This document shows, one piece after another, positions 1 to 7,937 of a DNA stretch of 23,752 nucleotides (the first letter of the stretch is position 1; the number at the start of each line of letters is the position of its first letter). This DNA is from a virus. The notes under the pieces are model-generated. The model saw only the letters and a program-made list of their open reading frames with translations. It searched no databases and had not been told where the DNA came from. A program made the position numbers and the translations under genes. The DNA lies in the IMG/VR virus record IMGVR_UViG_3300035698_005767, positions 1 through 23,752 of that record; one strand, written 5' to 3'.

Positions 1-1
1 A

Positions 2-1831
2 GGTTCAACAATAGCATCAACAGAATATTATAAATTAAGAATGATTAAATATTACACCGAACTTTCTGTTAATCTTGAAGCTAATAAAGGTGTAATCGTT
101 AAAGATTCAGGAGCAGGTAAAGAGGAAATACTTGATCCTTTAAGTACAACATATACAACAACTGCTAACGCACAAGTTAAAATTTATGTAGAAACACCTT
201 CTAATTATTCTACACCTGGTATCTATTATATAGATAAGGAATTTACGTATTCATCAGGTTTACAATTGACAACTACTTATACTTCAATGTCTAATGTTGT
301 TGCTAAATATTCTGATTTTTATGTTGATTTTATAGATGGTCAAATTAATAATGGTGATTATGTAAATGATGATGAAGATAATACATTAACTATGTATGTT
401 GATACTGATGGTATTTTAACTGTTGATTTTACAACAGCACCAATAGCTCCAATAAAAGTAACAACTGATATTGGAAATTGGAAACAAACTCTTGAAGTTG
501 AAAATATAATAACTGACCCTACGAATACAACATCAATTTATGTAGATAAAACAAGATATGCCGAAGTAAAAAGAGGTGATTATTTAGAATCTTATTATGT
601 AGAAGCTGATCTTGAAATTGGACAACAACCAAGAACATTAACAAGAATAATTGATATTAAAAACGATACAGTTGATACAACTCTTAAAATTCTTTACACA
701 GATGATCCTATTAAAATTACAAGTACTGGTGTATCTGGTGAAAATTACACAACTGTTTATCCAGCTATTTGGAAATATGCTACACATTTAAAGGGTACTA
801 AATTAGCTCCATTTAAGTTACATGCAGATTCATTACCAAATGGTACTGAAACAAGACAAAGTAATATTTTAGATATTATTGGAATTGGAACTTCAATGTT
901 CAAAGGTTTAACAAATAAAAACAAGATTTCTTGGAGATATTTAGTTGATTCATTTGGACTTGGTTTAGCAGAATCTTCAAAACAACAATATGTTGATTTA
1001 TGTGGTGAAAAGCTTAACTGTTTAGGTTTTATTAATATGCCATCAGCTAAAGCTTTTAAAAAATCAGATAATCCATCATTTACAAATGATGATGGTTCAT
1101 TAAGTACTGAATATATTAAAGAAGGTGCTAATCAAGATAAAAATCCTAATTTCTTATATTCATTCGGAACTGGTTCTGGTCGTTCAACAGTAGGTTATTT
1201 CTTCCCTTACGTAAAGAATACTGTTGATGGAATTTCTAAAGAAGTACCACCATCTTCATTCGTAGCAGCAGCTTATATGAGAAAACAACTATCAAATGTT
1301 GGTGGTGTTTATCCTTGGACAATCGTTGCTGGTATTAATTTAGGTAGAGTACCTGATATTGGTGGAACAGAAATTGATTTTACTAATGATGGTTTAAGTA
1401 ACATGGCTTCAATGGGAGCTAACCCAATAACTTTCGTAAGAAATGTTGGATATACAATTAATGACGAAAATACAGCACAAGTATTCCCTGTATCATCATT
1501 GAGTTATATGCACAGTAGAGAAGTTCTTATTGAACTTGAAAACGAACTTTATGATATGTTATTGAGATACCAATGGAAATTTAATACACCAGCTATTCGT
1601 TCAGAAATGAAATACAGAGCTGATAGAATATGTCAAAGATATGTAGATTCTAATGCATTATATGCATATAGAAACGTTTGTGATACTTCAAACAACACAA
1701 ATTATATAATTGACCTTCAAGGTGGTGTTCTTGATACATTCGTTGAAATCGTTAAGGGAATGGGTTGGATAGTAAATAATATCACAATTGAAAAAACAGG
1801 TACTATTAATTCAACAGGTTTTCAACAATAA
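2..1831 (+). CDS. 18: contractile tail sheath protein, T4 gp18-like (5' end cut by window)
   Basis: Subunit of the contractile sheath that surrounds the tail tube and drives injection. The C-terminal half has the T4-type sheath signature: 'WRYLVDSFGLGLAESSKQQY', then 'NCLGFINMPSAKAFK', 'YPWTIVAGINLGRVPDI', 'ELENELYDMLLRYQWKFNTP', and a conserved C-terminal strand region ending near 'GWIVNNITIEKTG'. The first ATG in the frame is at 41, but the frame stays open to the window edge and encodes plausible sequence (GSTIASTEYYKLR) before it. The real start therefore probably lies upstream, and 596 residues is a minimum; T4 gp18 is somewhat over 650. A strong terminator hairpin follows directly, and the tube gene is the next structural gene. 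The identification is firm; only the start is unknown. Confidence 0.95.
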   Translation, partial: GSTIASTEYYKLRMIKYYTELSVNLEANKGVIVKDSGAGKEEILDPLSTTYTTTANAQVKIYVETPSNYSTPGIYYIDKEFTYSSGLQLTTTYTSMSNVVAKYSDFYVDFIDGQINNGDYVNDDEDNTLTMYVDTDGILTVDFTTAPIAPIKVTTDIGNWKQTLEVENIITDPTNTTSIYVDKTRYAEVKRGDYLESYYVEADLEIGQQPRTLTRIIDIKNDTVDTTLKILYTDDPIKITSTGVSGENYTTVYPAIWKYATHLKGTKLAPFKLHADSLPNGTETRQSNILDIIGIGTSMFKGLTNKNKISWRYLVDSFGLGLAESSKQQYVDLCGEKLNCLGFINMPSAKAFKKSDNPSFTNDDGSLSTEYIKEGANQDKNPNFLYSFGTGSGRSTVGYFFPYVKNTVDGISKEVPPSSFVAAAYMRKQLSNVGGVYPWTIVAGINLGRVPDIGGTEIDFTNDGLSNMASMGANPITFVRNVGYTINDENTAQVFPVSSLSYMHSREVLIELENELYDMLLRYQWKFNTPAIRSEMKYRADRICQRYVDSNALYAYRNVCDTSNNTNYIIDLQGGVLDTFVEIVKGMGWIVNNITIEKTGTINSTGFQQ

Positions 1832-1847
1832 TAGTATCAAATAGTTT

Positions 1848-1885
1848 AAAAAATCCCCATTATTAATTTAATGGGGATTTTTTAT
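1848..1885 (+). terminator. intrinsic terminator after the sheath gene
   Basis: Perfect inverted repeat AAAAAATCCCCAT / ATGGGGATTTTTT with a 10-nt loop (TATTAATTTA), followed by T's. It starts 17 nt after the sheath stop, so it should separate the sheath transcript from the endonuclease gene downstream. Confidence 0.85.
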
Positions 1886-1934
1886 TAGACAAACTTTATT
1901 CTTTTTATATATAAGTATTAAAAACACCTATATT

Positions 1935-3686
1935 ATGATAAATGATATTTTATATAAAACTGATCCATCTGGTAAATATTCAAAGGAAAAATTTTTAAAA
2001 GAAAATTATATAGAATTATATGATAGAATTATACAATATTCAAAAATTAATAATTTATTAGATTTACCATTCAAGGAAAAAGTTTATTGTTATAAACATA
2101 TAATATTACCACATCAATGTAAAAACCCGAATTGTACCAACGTAGTAAAATATAAAAATTCCACGATTGGATATAAAGATTACTGTTCAACAAAATGTAT
2201 AAGTACAGACCTTAATATTATTAAAAATAAAAAGGAATCTTCGTTAAAAAAATATGGAACTAAAACACCATCAGAATCTAAAATAATAAAAGATAAAATT
2301 ATTAAAACTAATCAAGAAAAATATGGTTTTAATTCTCCAATGCAAAATCACAATATCCGAAATAAATCTAAACAAACATTGTTAAAAAATTATGGAGTTG
2401 ACAATCCACAAAAATCTAAAGAAATCCAAGAAAAAAGAATAAAAAATTTTGACATTAAAAAATGGAGAAAAAACTTTGAAAAAACTATGTTAAATACATA
2501 CGGTGTTAAAAATGCACTACAATCAGAAACCATTAAAAATAAAATGAAAAATACAGTTTTAAAAAAATATAATTGTGAAAATGTAAATCAACATAAAGAT
2601 ATAATTTCAAAAAGAATCGATACAAAAAGAAATAAATGGAAAGATAATATTATAAAACATAACCCAAATATAATTGATATAGATTTAGAAAAAAATATTT
2701 ATTTTATGAAATGTGATTGTGGAGAAGAACATGATTTTGAGATTTCTATACCATTATATAAAAGTAGAAAACAATTTTCATTAAATTACTGCACTGTTTG
2801 TTTCCCCCAAAATTATAATAATATTTCTCAATTAGAAGTAGATTTACTTAACTTCATAAAATTAAAATATAATGGTGATATTTTAATAAATACCAAATCA
2901 ATTATAACCCCTTATGAATTAGATATTTATTTACCAGAATTGAATTTAGCTTTTGAATTTAATGGTGTTTATTGGCATAATGAGTTAAATAAACCAACCA
3001 ATTATCATAAAATGAAATCTGATATGTGTGATGAAATAGGAATACAATTAATACATGTCTATGAAGATGATTGGGTTTATAAACAAGATATTATTAAATC
3101 TATGATTCTTTATAAATTAGGTCAAGTATCTAATAGAATATTCGGGAGAAAAACAGAAGTAAAAGAAATAACAGATAATGATGTAGTTAGAAAATTTCTA
3201 AATGATAATCATATTCAAGGATTTGTTGGATCATCAGTTAAATTAGGATTATACTATGATAATGAATTAGTATCATTAATGACTTTTGGTAAAAAAAGAA
3301 ATAACATGAATTCTTTATCATCAAATTATGAATATGAAATGTTAAGGTTTTGTAATAAATTAAATACTAATGTTATAGGAGGTGCTTCAAAATTATTTAA
3401 ATATTTTATTAGAAATTATAATCCGATTGAAATTATTAGTTATGCTGATCGTAGTTATAGTAACGGAAATCTATATAAACAACTAAATTTTCAACTGTAT
3501 CATATTACAGAACCTAACTATTATTATATAATTAATGATATTAAACAATACAGATATAATTTTAGAAAAGATATTTTAATTAAAGAAGGTTATGATCCGA
3601 AAAAATCAGAACATGAAATAATGTTAGATAGAAAAATATACAGAATATACAATAGTGGTAATTATAAATTCGTATATAAAAACTGA
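1935..3686 (+). CDS. free-standing homing endonuclease: zinc fingers, KYG repeats, PD-(D/E)XK nuclease and Mom/GNAT-like C-terminal domain
   Basis: Probable selfish site-specific endonuclease inserted between the sheath and tube genes. Domains in order: a zinc-finger-like cluster C62/C67/C84/C88; about five short repeats at roughly residues 103-230, each built around K-[KN]-Y-G followed by SxxI and a basic helix (DNA-binding modules of large phage endonucleases); a second Cys cluster C260/C262/C286/C289; a Vsr-like nuclease core at about 296-392 with 'ELDIYLPELNLAFEFNGVYW' (E328, D330, E341) and 'HVYEDDW'; then residues 410-575, with 'GLYYDNELVSLMTFG', 'YEMLRF' and 'IISYADRSYSNGNLYKQ', resembling the Mom-like GNAT fold. 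The composition is very K/N/I rich compared with the tail genes. The terminator at 1848 means it needs its own promoter; TATAAGTA at 1910-1917 is one possible site. The nuclease call is good; the C-terminal fold is inferred by eye. Confidence 0.85.
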   Translation: MINDILYKTDPSGKYSKEKFLKENYIELYDRIIQYSKINNLLDLPFKEKVYCYKHIILPHQCKNPNCTNVVKYKNSTIGYKDYCSTKCISTDLNIIKNKKESSLKKYGTKTPSESKIIKDKIIKTNQEKYGFNSPMQNHNIRNKSKQTLLKNYGVDNPQKSKEIQEKRIKNFDIKKWRKNFEKTMLNTYGVKNALQSETIKNKMKNTVLKKYNCENVNQHKDIISKRIDTKRNKWKDNIIKHNPNIIDIDLEKNIYFMKCDCGEEHDFEISIPLYKSRKQFSLNYCTVCFPQNYNNISQLEVDLLNFIKLKYNGDILINTKSIITPYELDIYLPELNLAFEFNGVYWHNELNKPTNYHKMKSDMCDEIGIQLIHVYEDDWVYKQDIIKSMILYKLGQVSNRIFGRKTEVKEITDNDVVRKFLNDNHIQGFVGSSVKLGLYYDNELVSLMTFGKKRNNMNSLSSNYEYEMLRFCNKLNTNVIGGASKLFKYFIRNYNPIEIISYADRSYSNGNLYKQLNFQLYHITEPNYYYIINDIKQYRYNFRKDILIKEGYDPKKSEHEIMLDRKIYRIYNSGNYKFVYKN

Positions 3687-3747
3687 TTTTATTAATTTAA
3701 TATTAAAATTAAAAATAAAAAAAAGGGATTAATAATTTAATATATAC

Positions 3748-3755
3748 TATAAATA
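3748..3755 (+). promoter_or_regulatory. possible T4-type late promoter (TATAAATA) for the tube gene
   Basis: Exact TATAAATA, the T4 late promoter core, ends 27 nt before the tube ATG, in the 96-bp gap after the endonuclease gene. In DNA this A+T rich the octamer is expected several times per strand by chance, so only its position supports the call. Confidence 0.3.
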
Positions 3756-3782
3756 AGAATTAAAAAATAAAACAAAAAAAAT

Positions 3783-4349
3783 ATGTGTCCATTACCACAC
3801 TTCACTCAGATATCGAGTCATAACGAAAATTGGGAGCCTTCATATAAGAATTTATTTGAAGTCGAAATATTTTTACCAGATACTATTAGAGATAGACACC
3901 CAAATGGAACTAATCTTTTATTAGAGAATGCAATTAGCACATCTATGCCAACATATCCAACTTTAGCAACTATCCCACAAAAATATAAGTATTCAACTAG
4001 ACTATTTGTAGGTTTTCCTGATTCAACATCAAGAACAGACTTAGGTATATCATTTAACGTAAATCAAAATGACGCTAATCAATTATTCACATTTAGAATG
4101 ATTAAAGATTGGTACGACCTAGCTTGGAACAACGAAGATGGTTCATCTAACTATAAAAGTAATATGTTAGGAGATATCATCGTTTATCACCACGACAGAG
4201 AAGGTCTTATCATTAGAAGAGTAACTTATCATAATTGTCAAATCGTAGGATTTACAGGAATGGAAGAATTATCTTGGTCTGAAACATCAGGTATCCACGA
4301 ATTAGCTGGAACTTGGGCTGTAGACTGGTGGGAGGACTATTATTTCTAA
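3783..4349 (+). CDS. 19: tail tube protein, T4 gp19-like
   Basis: Major subunit of the inner tail tube through which DNA passes, 188 residues against about 163 in T4. The N-terminal part 'YKNLFEVEIFLPD' is the usual gp19 opening strand (N-x-F-E-V-x-[FI]-x-[LP]). 'QLFTFRMIKDWYDLAWN' and the C-terminal 'QIVGFTGMEELSWSETSG' followed by 'WAVDWWEDYYF' match the family pattern, in which the last strand ends in an aromatic/acidic stretch. It starts at an ATG behind an A-rich run with no Shine-Dalgarno. It is isolated: endonuclease genes lie on both sides and a strong terminator follows its stop, so it is probably made from its own late transcript. Order sheath-tube is conserved in T4-like phages. 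Confidence 0.93.
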   Translation: MCPLPHFTQISSHNENWEPSYKNLFEVEIFLPDTIRDRHPNGTNLLLENAISTSMPTYPTLATIPQKYKYSTRLFVGFPDSTSRTDLGISFNVNQNDANQLFTFRMIKDWYDLAWNNEDGSSNYKSNMLGDIIVYHHDREGLIIRRVTYHNCQIVGFTGMEELSWSETSGIHELAGTWAVDWWEDYYF

Positions 4350-4399
4350 CAACTCATTGATAATTAGTTAGTTATAACGATTAATTAAAGTTTTACTTC

Positions 4400-4433
4400 A
4401 ACCCCCTTATTTTTATAAGGGGGTTTATTTTTA
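4400..4433 (+). terminator. intrinsic terminator after the tube gene
   Basis: Stem AACCCCCTTAT / ATAAGGGGGTT with loop TTTT, followed by TATTTTTATTT. This is the most GC-rich hairpin in the window, fitting a highly expressed tube transcript. Confidence 0.88.
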
Positions 4434-4486
4434 TTTATATATAGATTGTCGGAAAGACTTTATTAAAAAATGATACTACATTAAAT

Positions 4487-5155
4487 ATGAATAAAATATG
4501 TACAGATTGTAAAATAGAAAAAAATATATCTTTCTTTTCAAAAAAGAATAAGTTAAAAGATGGCACTCAACGATATTCTCCTATTTGTAAAGAATGTTTT
4601 AATATAAAAGATGCTGAAAGAAGGAAAACAAAAGAATACAAAGAAAACAAAATTAATTATGATAAATCATATTACAATAACAATCAAGAAAAAATATTAG
4701 AAAGAAAAAAAGAATACCACATTGAAAATAGAAAAGATATTCTATATAAAAAACAGATATATAGAGATAAACCAGAAAATAAAGAAAGAACACAAAAATA
4801 TAATAAATATTATAGAACTGAACAAAAAGAGAAATTTTATAAATACCGAAACAGACACCCACATATAATAGCATGGCGTAGTATGTTATATAGAACCCTT
4901 AACCATATAGGAAAAGAAAAAGAAGGAAGCACAAAAGAAGAGTTAGGATATAGCGCAGTTCAATTAAAACATTATTTAGAAAAACAATTTAAAGAAGGAA
5001 TGACATGGGATAATCATGGTGAATGGGAAATAGATCACATTATACCTTTAACATCATTTGATAATACGTCAACCCCTAAAGAAGTAAATGCATTATCAAA
5101 TTTACAACCATTGTGGAAAGAAGATAATCGACACAAATACAATAATATTATTTAA
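4487..5155 (+). CDS. free-standing HNH homing endonuclease
   Basis: Probable homing endonuclease of the HNH family, 222 residues. The N-terminus has a zinc-ribbon pair C5/C8 and C34/C37. Residues 40-125 form a long, highly charged helical linker (K/E/Y/N rich) with repeated R-K and Y-x-K units. The catalytic HNH module is at the C-terminus: 'WEIDHIIPLTSF' (D183, H184), then 'ALSNLQPLWKEDNRHKYN', with N205 and the H216 region. It lies between the tail tube terminator and the gp26-like gene, so with the first endonuclease it brackets gene 19. Its composition differs from the structural genes and matches the other endonuclease, consistent with separate acquisition. The family call is firm; target site unknown. 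Confidence 0.9.
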   Translation: MNKICTDCKIEKNISFFSKKNKLKDGTQRYSPICKECFNIKDAERRKTKEYKENKINYDKSYYNNNQEKILERKKEYHIENRKDILYKKQIYRDKPENKERTQKYNKYYRTEQKEKFYKYRNRHPHIIAWRSMLYRTLNHIGKEKEGSTKEELGYSAVQLKHYLEKQFKEGMTWDNHGEWEIDHIIPLTSFDNTSTPKEVNALSNLQPLWKEDNRHKYNNII

Positions 5156-5227
5156 TATATAATAGTATAATTTTTATTTTTTAAAACCAATTTAAAACAA
5201 ACAAATTACGATTTTTTTATCAAAAAT

Positions 5228-5271
5228 ACAACATTATGATGTTGTGCCCGCCTTTCTATAATATATAGAAA
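5228..5271 (+). promoter_or_regulatory. two small hairpins in the leader of the gp26-like gene
   Basis: ACAACAT-TATG-ATGTTGT (5228-5245) is followed by a short GC-rich stretch (GCCCGCC) and then TTTCTATA-ATA-TATAGAAA (5253-5271), 20 nt before the ATG. The first has no T tract, so it is not a standard terminator. It could be a leader structure or an RNA-processing site; function unknown. Confidence 0.3.
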
Positions 5272-5290
5272 TAAAAATAATTTTTTTATA

Positions 5291-6235
5291 ATGAACGACA
5301 AAGAAAAAGCAAACCAAGAATACCTTGAAGGTCTTTTAGGAGAACCCGATAAAACAAAAACTGAAAAGGTGAAACATACAAAGAATAGTAATGATTTTAA
5401 TCCTCCTTCAGTTGAGTATTCTGTAATTGATATTAATTTATTACCAGCTGGAAGATATTATAAATCAGGTACTAAAATTAGTATAAGAGCATCAAAAGTA
5501 TCAGAAATACAAGCCTATTCTGTTGTAGATGACGAAAATTTTGTTGATATAACTGAAAAAATGAATGAACTTTTATCAAGAAATATATTATTCGTTCATC
5601 CTGATGGAAAAAAAGGAACTTATAGAGACATCAAAGATGCTGATAGAATGTTTATTATTTTCATGATTCGTGAATTAACATTCCAAGGAGGTAATACTTT
5701 AACAAAAGAAGTGCAATGTCCTAGTTGTAACTATGAATTTTCAATTCCATTTAGATCAACAGCTAATAATGATGGTCCTGCTACATTCGAATTATATGAA
5801 GCAAATGAAAAAATTGAAAAATTTTGGAAAAAGGATGAACAGTGTTATGAATTAGCATACGAAGGTGTATCTTGGAAATTAGGAGCACCATCAATAGGTA
5901 TTCAAGAAGATTTTTACGAAGAAATTAAAAGAAATGTTCAAGAGGATAAAAAACCAAATGTATCTTTTATGAAAATTATGCCATTTTTATTATATGATAG
6001 AAGTGGGATAACACCAGAAGGTATTAAAGCAAAATTAAAAGAGTACATAAGTATGAATGATTTAACATTATTTAATGGTTTAAATGCTATAGTTAGTAAT
6101 ATGACATTAGGTATAAAAGGATTAACAATGATATGTAAAGAGTGTGGCGAGGAGGTCCACACCGAAATGACGTTTCCAGGAGGTGCGTCTACTCTATTCG
6201 AACTCCCAAATATCTTGGACAGTTTTACAGGATAA
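5291..6235 (+). CDS. T4 gp26-like baseplate hub / tail assembly protein with zinc-binding Cys pairs
   Basis: 314 residues. The acidic/basic N-terminal 40 residues look disordered. A central body with 'DADRMFIIFMIRELTF' is followed by two Cys pairs, C143/C146 (CPSC) and C282/C285 (CKEC), which could together bind one zinc. I relate it to the T4 base-plate protein family (gp26, a hub or hub-assembly component) from this Cys pattern and from its place between the tube and tape-measure genes. It is longer than T4 gp26 (about 208). Its 3' end overlaps an open frame in the +1 register, which continues into the next gene. Two Shine-Dalgarno-like AGGAGG strings lie inside its last 90 bases, otherwise almost absent from this window. 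Family call moderate; role inferred. Confidence 0.7.
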   Translation: MNDKEKANQEYLEGLLGEPDKTKTEKVKHTKNSNDFNPPSVEYSVIDINLLPAGRYYKSGTKISIRASKVSEIQAYSVVDDENFVDITEKMNELLSRNILFVHPDGKKGTYRDIKDADRMFIIFMIRELTFQGGNTLTKEVQCPSCNYEFSIPFRSTANNDGPATFELYEANEKIEKFWKKDEQCYELAYEGVSWKLGAPSIGIQEDFYEEIKRNVQEDKKPNVSFMKIMPFLLYDRSGITPEGIKAKLKEYISMNDLTLFNGLNAIVSNMTLGIKGLTMICKECGEEVHTEMTFPGGASTLFELPNILDSFTG

Positions 6236-6266
6236 TATTAACATATTTCGTAAAAGATTATTATCG

Positions 6267-6557
6267 ATGTTTCAAGTTGATATTACTGATTTACTTGCTA
6301 ATAAGTTTCAATTAATGGTACAGGATACTGATCAACAATCTACTACAATAGATACATGGTATTATTGGGAATATGAACAATATATTAAATTATTAAATAA
6401 TAAAAACAAAGAAGAAAAAGAACAGCAAGATAAACAAGATAAAGAGCAAGGTGATAAATATGGCAATATGTCGAGTTTTAACCCAAGTAAAATGATGTCG
6501 AGTTTTAACCCATCAAAATTTGGTGGTGGGGGCACATCATCATTCCCAAGATTTTAA
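6267..6557 (+). CDS. small tail-cluster protein, unknown (possible tail assembly partner)
   Basis: About 96 residues from the ATG at 6267 (MFQVDITDLLANKFQ). The frame is open from 6171, and a GTG at 6183 would give 124 residues overlapping the gp26-like gene by 53 bases. I prefer 6267 because it falls just after the previous stop and begins a compact helical segment containing 'IDTWYYWEYEQYIKLL'. A Lys/Glu/Gln-rich helix follows, then a low-complexity tail with two copies of SSFNPSK and a Gly run. It sits between the gp26-like and tape-measure genes, where many tailed phages encode tail assembly chaperones, sometimes by frameshift from the preceding gene. No homologue recognised. A strong terminator follows. 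Confidence 0.65.
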   Translation: MFQVDITDLLANKFQLMVQDTDQQSTTIDTWYYWEYEQYIKLLNNKNKEEKEQQDKQDKEQGDKYGNMSSFNPSKMMSSFNPSKFGGGGTSSFPRF

Positions 6558-6559
6558 TT

Positions 6560-6593
6560 AAAAAATCCATATCATTTGATATGGATTTTTTTA
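6560..6593 (+). terminator. intrinsic terminator
   Basis: Long perfect inverted repeat AAAAAATCCATATCA-TT-TGATATGGATTTTTT followed by more T's, immediately after the small tail gene. It should end the gp26-like transcript. Confidence 0.82.
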
Positions 6594-6621
6594 TATATAA
6601 TACAAATATTTAATTTTTATT

Positions 6622-7491
6622 ATGAATAAAACTATTCACTTTTTTGATTTAGACAGAACATTGTGGTCAATTGATACAAGACCTTGGGTTATTGATAAAA
6701 ACAACCCAAGTAAACCAATTATTAGATTATCGAAAGAAGAAGCTCTTTATATACTTTCTGGTATTTATAAGAATGAAGAACAGATGATAGAATATAATGG
6801 TAAATCTTATTGGATAAGTGAAGAAATGTTAGAAAAAATTCAAAAGAAAAGAAAAATAGAATTAGAAGATTTAGGTATTTCTTTTATAGAAAGTACAAAT
6901 CCTGAATATTATGATAAAGTGAAGTTTTTCGTAGAGAATGTAAGACATGTTACACAAGAAGATAATGTAGATATTGGTATTTTATCATCAAGGTATAGTG
7001 TTGATAATGATAATGAATTATTAAAAGTTCTTGTTGATAAATTAGCTGAACTAGGATTAGAAATAAATAAATTTTATTATACAAATGATAGTTTTAGTCA
7101 TTCTAATACCAATAAGATGAATGTTGATAAAATGAAAATTTTACTTGAACACATGACAGGTTTTCACATAGAAAATGATCATTTTGTACCAATCAAACAA
7201 AATTTTTATGAAAACATCCATTTCTATGATGATGAACCACAAAATATAAATGTAGCTAATGATATTCAAGATTTTTTAGAGGAATATTTAAAAAATTCAG
7301 AAGATGAAGTATTTGAAAGAATATCTAAAAGAATTGGTGAACAAAAACCAACTTTATATACACACTTGATAACTAATAATCAATTAAAAAGATTTAAAAC
7401 AACTGAAATTAAATTAGCTCAACCAATCAAATTTCCTATTAAATTAGAAGAAAAGAAAATTATTAAGGGATTCAACGATTTTAATAAATAA
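6622..7491 (+). CDS. HAD-superfamily phosphatase-like protein
   Basis: 289 residues with all HAD motifs: motif I 'FFDLDRTLW' (nucleophile D9, acid D11), motif II 'IGILSSR' (S122 or S123), a lysine-rich segment about 165-172 for motif III, and motif IV 'FYDDEPQN' (D203/D204). The cap region between motifs I and II is large (about 100 residues). Such proteins hydrolyse phosphates from nucleotides, nucleic-acid ends or small molecules; phage relatives include polynucleotide 3'-phosphatases and the HAD type of RNA-repair clusters, but nothing here fixes the substrate. It is not next to a kinase or ligase; downstream are a GNAT gene and the tape measure. It starts behind its own A/T-rich leader after a terminator, so it probably has its own promoter. 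Confidence 0.82.
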   Translation: MNKTIHFFDLDRTLWSIDTRPWVIDKNNPSKPIIRLSKEEALYILSGIYKNEEQMIEYNGKSYWISEEMLEKIQKKRKIELEDLGISFIESTNPEYYDKVKFFVENVRHVTQEDNVDIGILSSRYSVDNDNELLKVLVDKLAELGLEINKFYYTNDSFSHSNTNKMNVDKMKILLEHMTGFHIENDHFVPIKQNFYENIHFYDDEPQNINVANDIQDFLEEYLKNSEDEVFERISKRIGEQKPTLYTHLITNNQLKRFKTTEIKLAQPIKFPIKLEEKKIIKGFNDFNK

Positions 7492-7501
7492 ATAATATGA
7501 A

Positions 7502-7912
7502 ATGAAATATTTAAAACTATTTGAAGATTATAAAGACGATAATTTGAAAATATATAAACAACACCGAAAAGGTTATAAAGATAATTACTTTCTATATCAT
7601 TTCTTTTTAAACAACGAAAAAATTGGATATATGTTTGGTTTTATAGAAAATAATATATTTAACTTAATAGGAATTAAAATTGAAAATGAATATAGAAATA
7701 AATCATTAGGTGAAAAATTTATAATAAAATTTTTAAAAGATAATAAAGATATATCAATCCTTTCTGATAATGAAACAAGGAAAGAAAGAGCTGATAAAAT
7801 GTGGCAAAGAATATCTAATCATCCAGATATAATTGTTAAGTCCAAAAATATAAAGAGTCATTTCACCTGGAATGAAGAAAGTTATAATATTTATACAGCT
7901 AAATCAAAATGA
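7502..7912 (+). CDS. GNAT-family N-acetyltransferase with MKYLKLFEDY leader
   Basis: 136 residues. The central 'NLIGIKIENEYRNKSLGEKF' is GNAT motif A: a strand followed by an R-N-K-S-L-G loop in the place of the acetyl-CoA pyrophosphate-binding R/QxxGxG/A. 'NETRKERADKMWQRI' matches the late GNAT helix that often contains N..A..W. It should transfer an acetyl group from acetyl-CoA to an unknown protein or small molecule. The first ten residues, MKYLKLFEDY, precede the fold and resemble the starts of four other genes in the window, so they may be a removable targeting leader. It lies 10 bases after the HAD gene and 25 bases before the tape-measure gene, so is probably co-transcribed with them. 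Confidence 0.72.
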   Translation: MKYLKLFEDYKDDNLKIYKQHRKGYKDNYFLYHFFLNNEKIGYMFGFIENNIFNLIGIKIENEYRNKSLGEKFIIKFLKDNKDISILSDNETRKERADKMWQRISNHPDIIVKSKNIKSHFTWNEESYNIYTAKSK

Positions 7913-7937
7913 AACTGAATTATTTAATAAATAATAT

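Noticed and set aside
2240-2620. Repetitive stretch as a DNA repeat or CRISPR
   Set aside because: The similarity is at protein level (KYG-type modules of the endonuclease), with poor nucleotide identity and no spacer structure.
1945-3695. AAAACTGAT near both ends of the first endonuclease gene as insertion repeats
   Set aside because: Nine A/T-rich bases inside the coding ends are likely by chance, and they do not mark the intergenic boundaries.
6150-6184. Two AGGAGG Shine-Dalgarno-like strings as ribosome binding sites
   Set aside because: They encode Glu-Glu-Val and Gly-Gly in the gp26-like protein, and no well-placed ATG of a separate gene follows; the genome otherwise does not use such sites. 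Kept only as a side note to the overlap finding.
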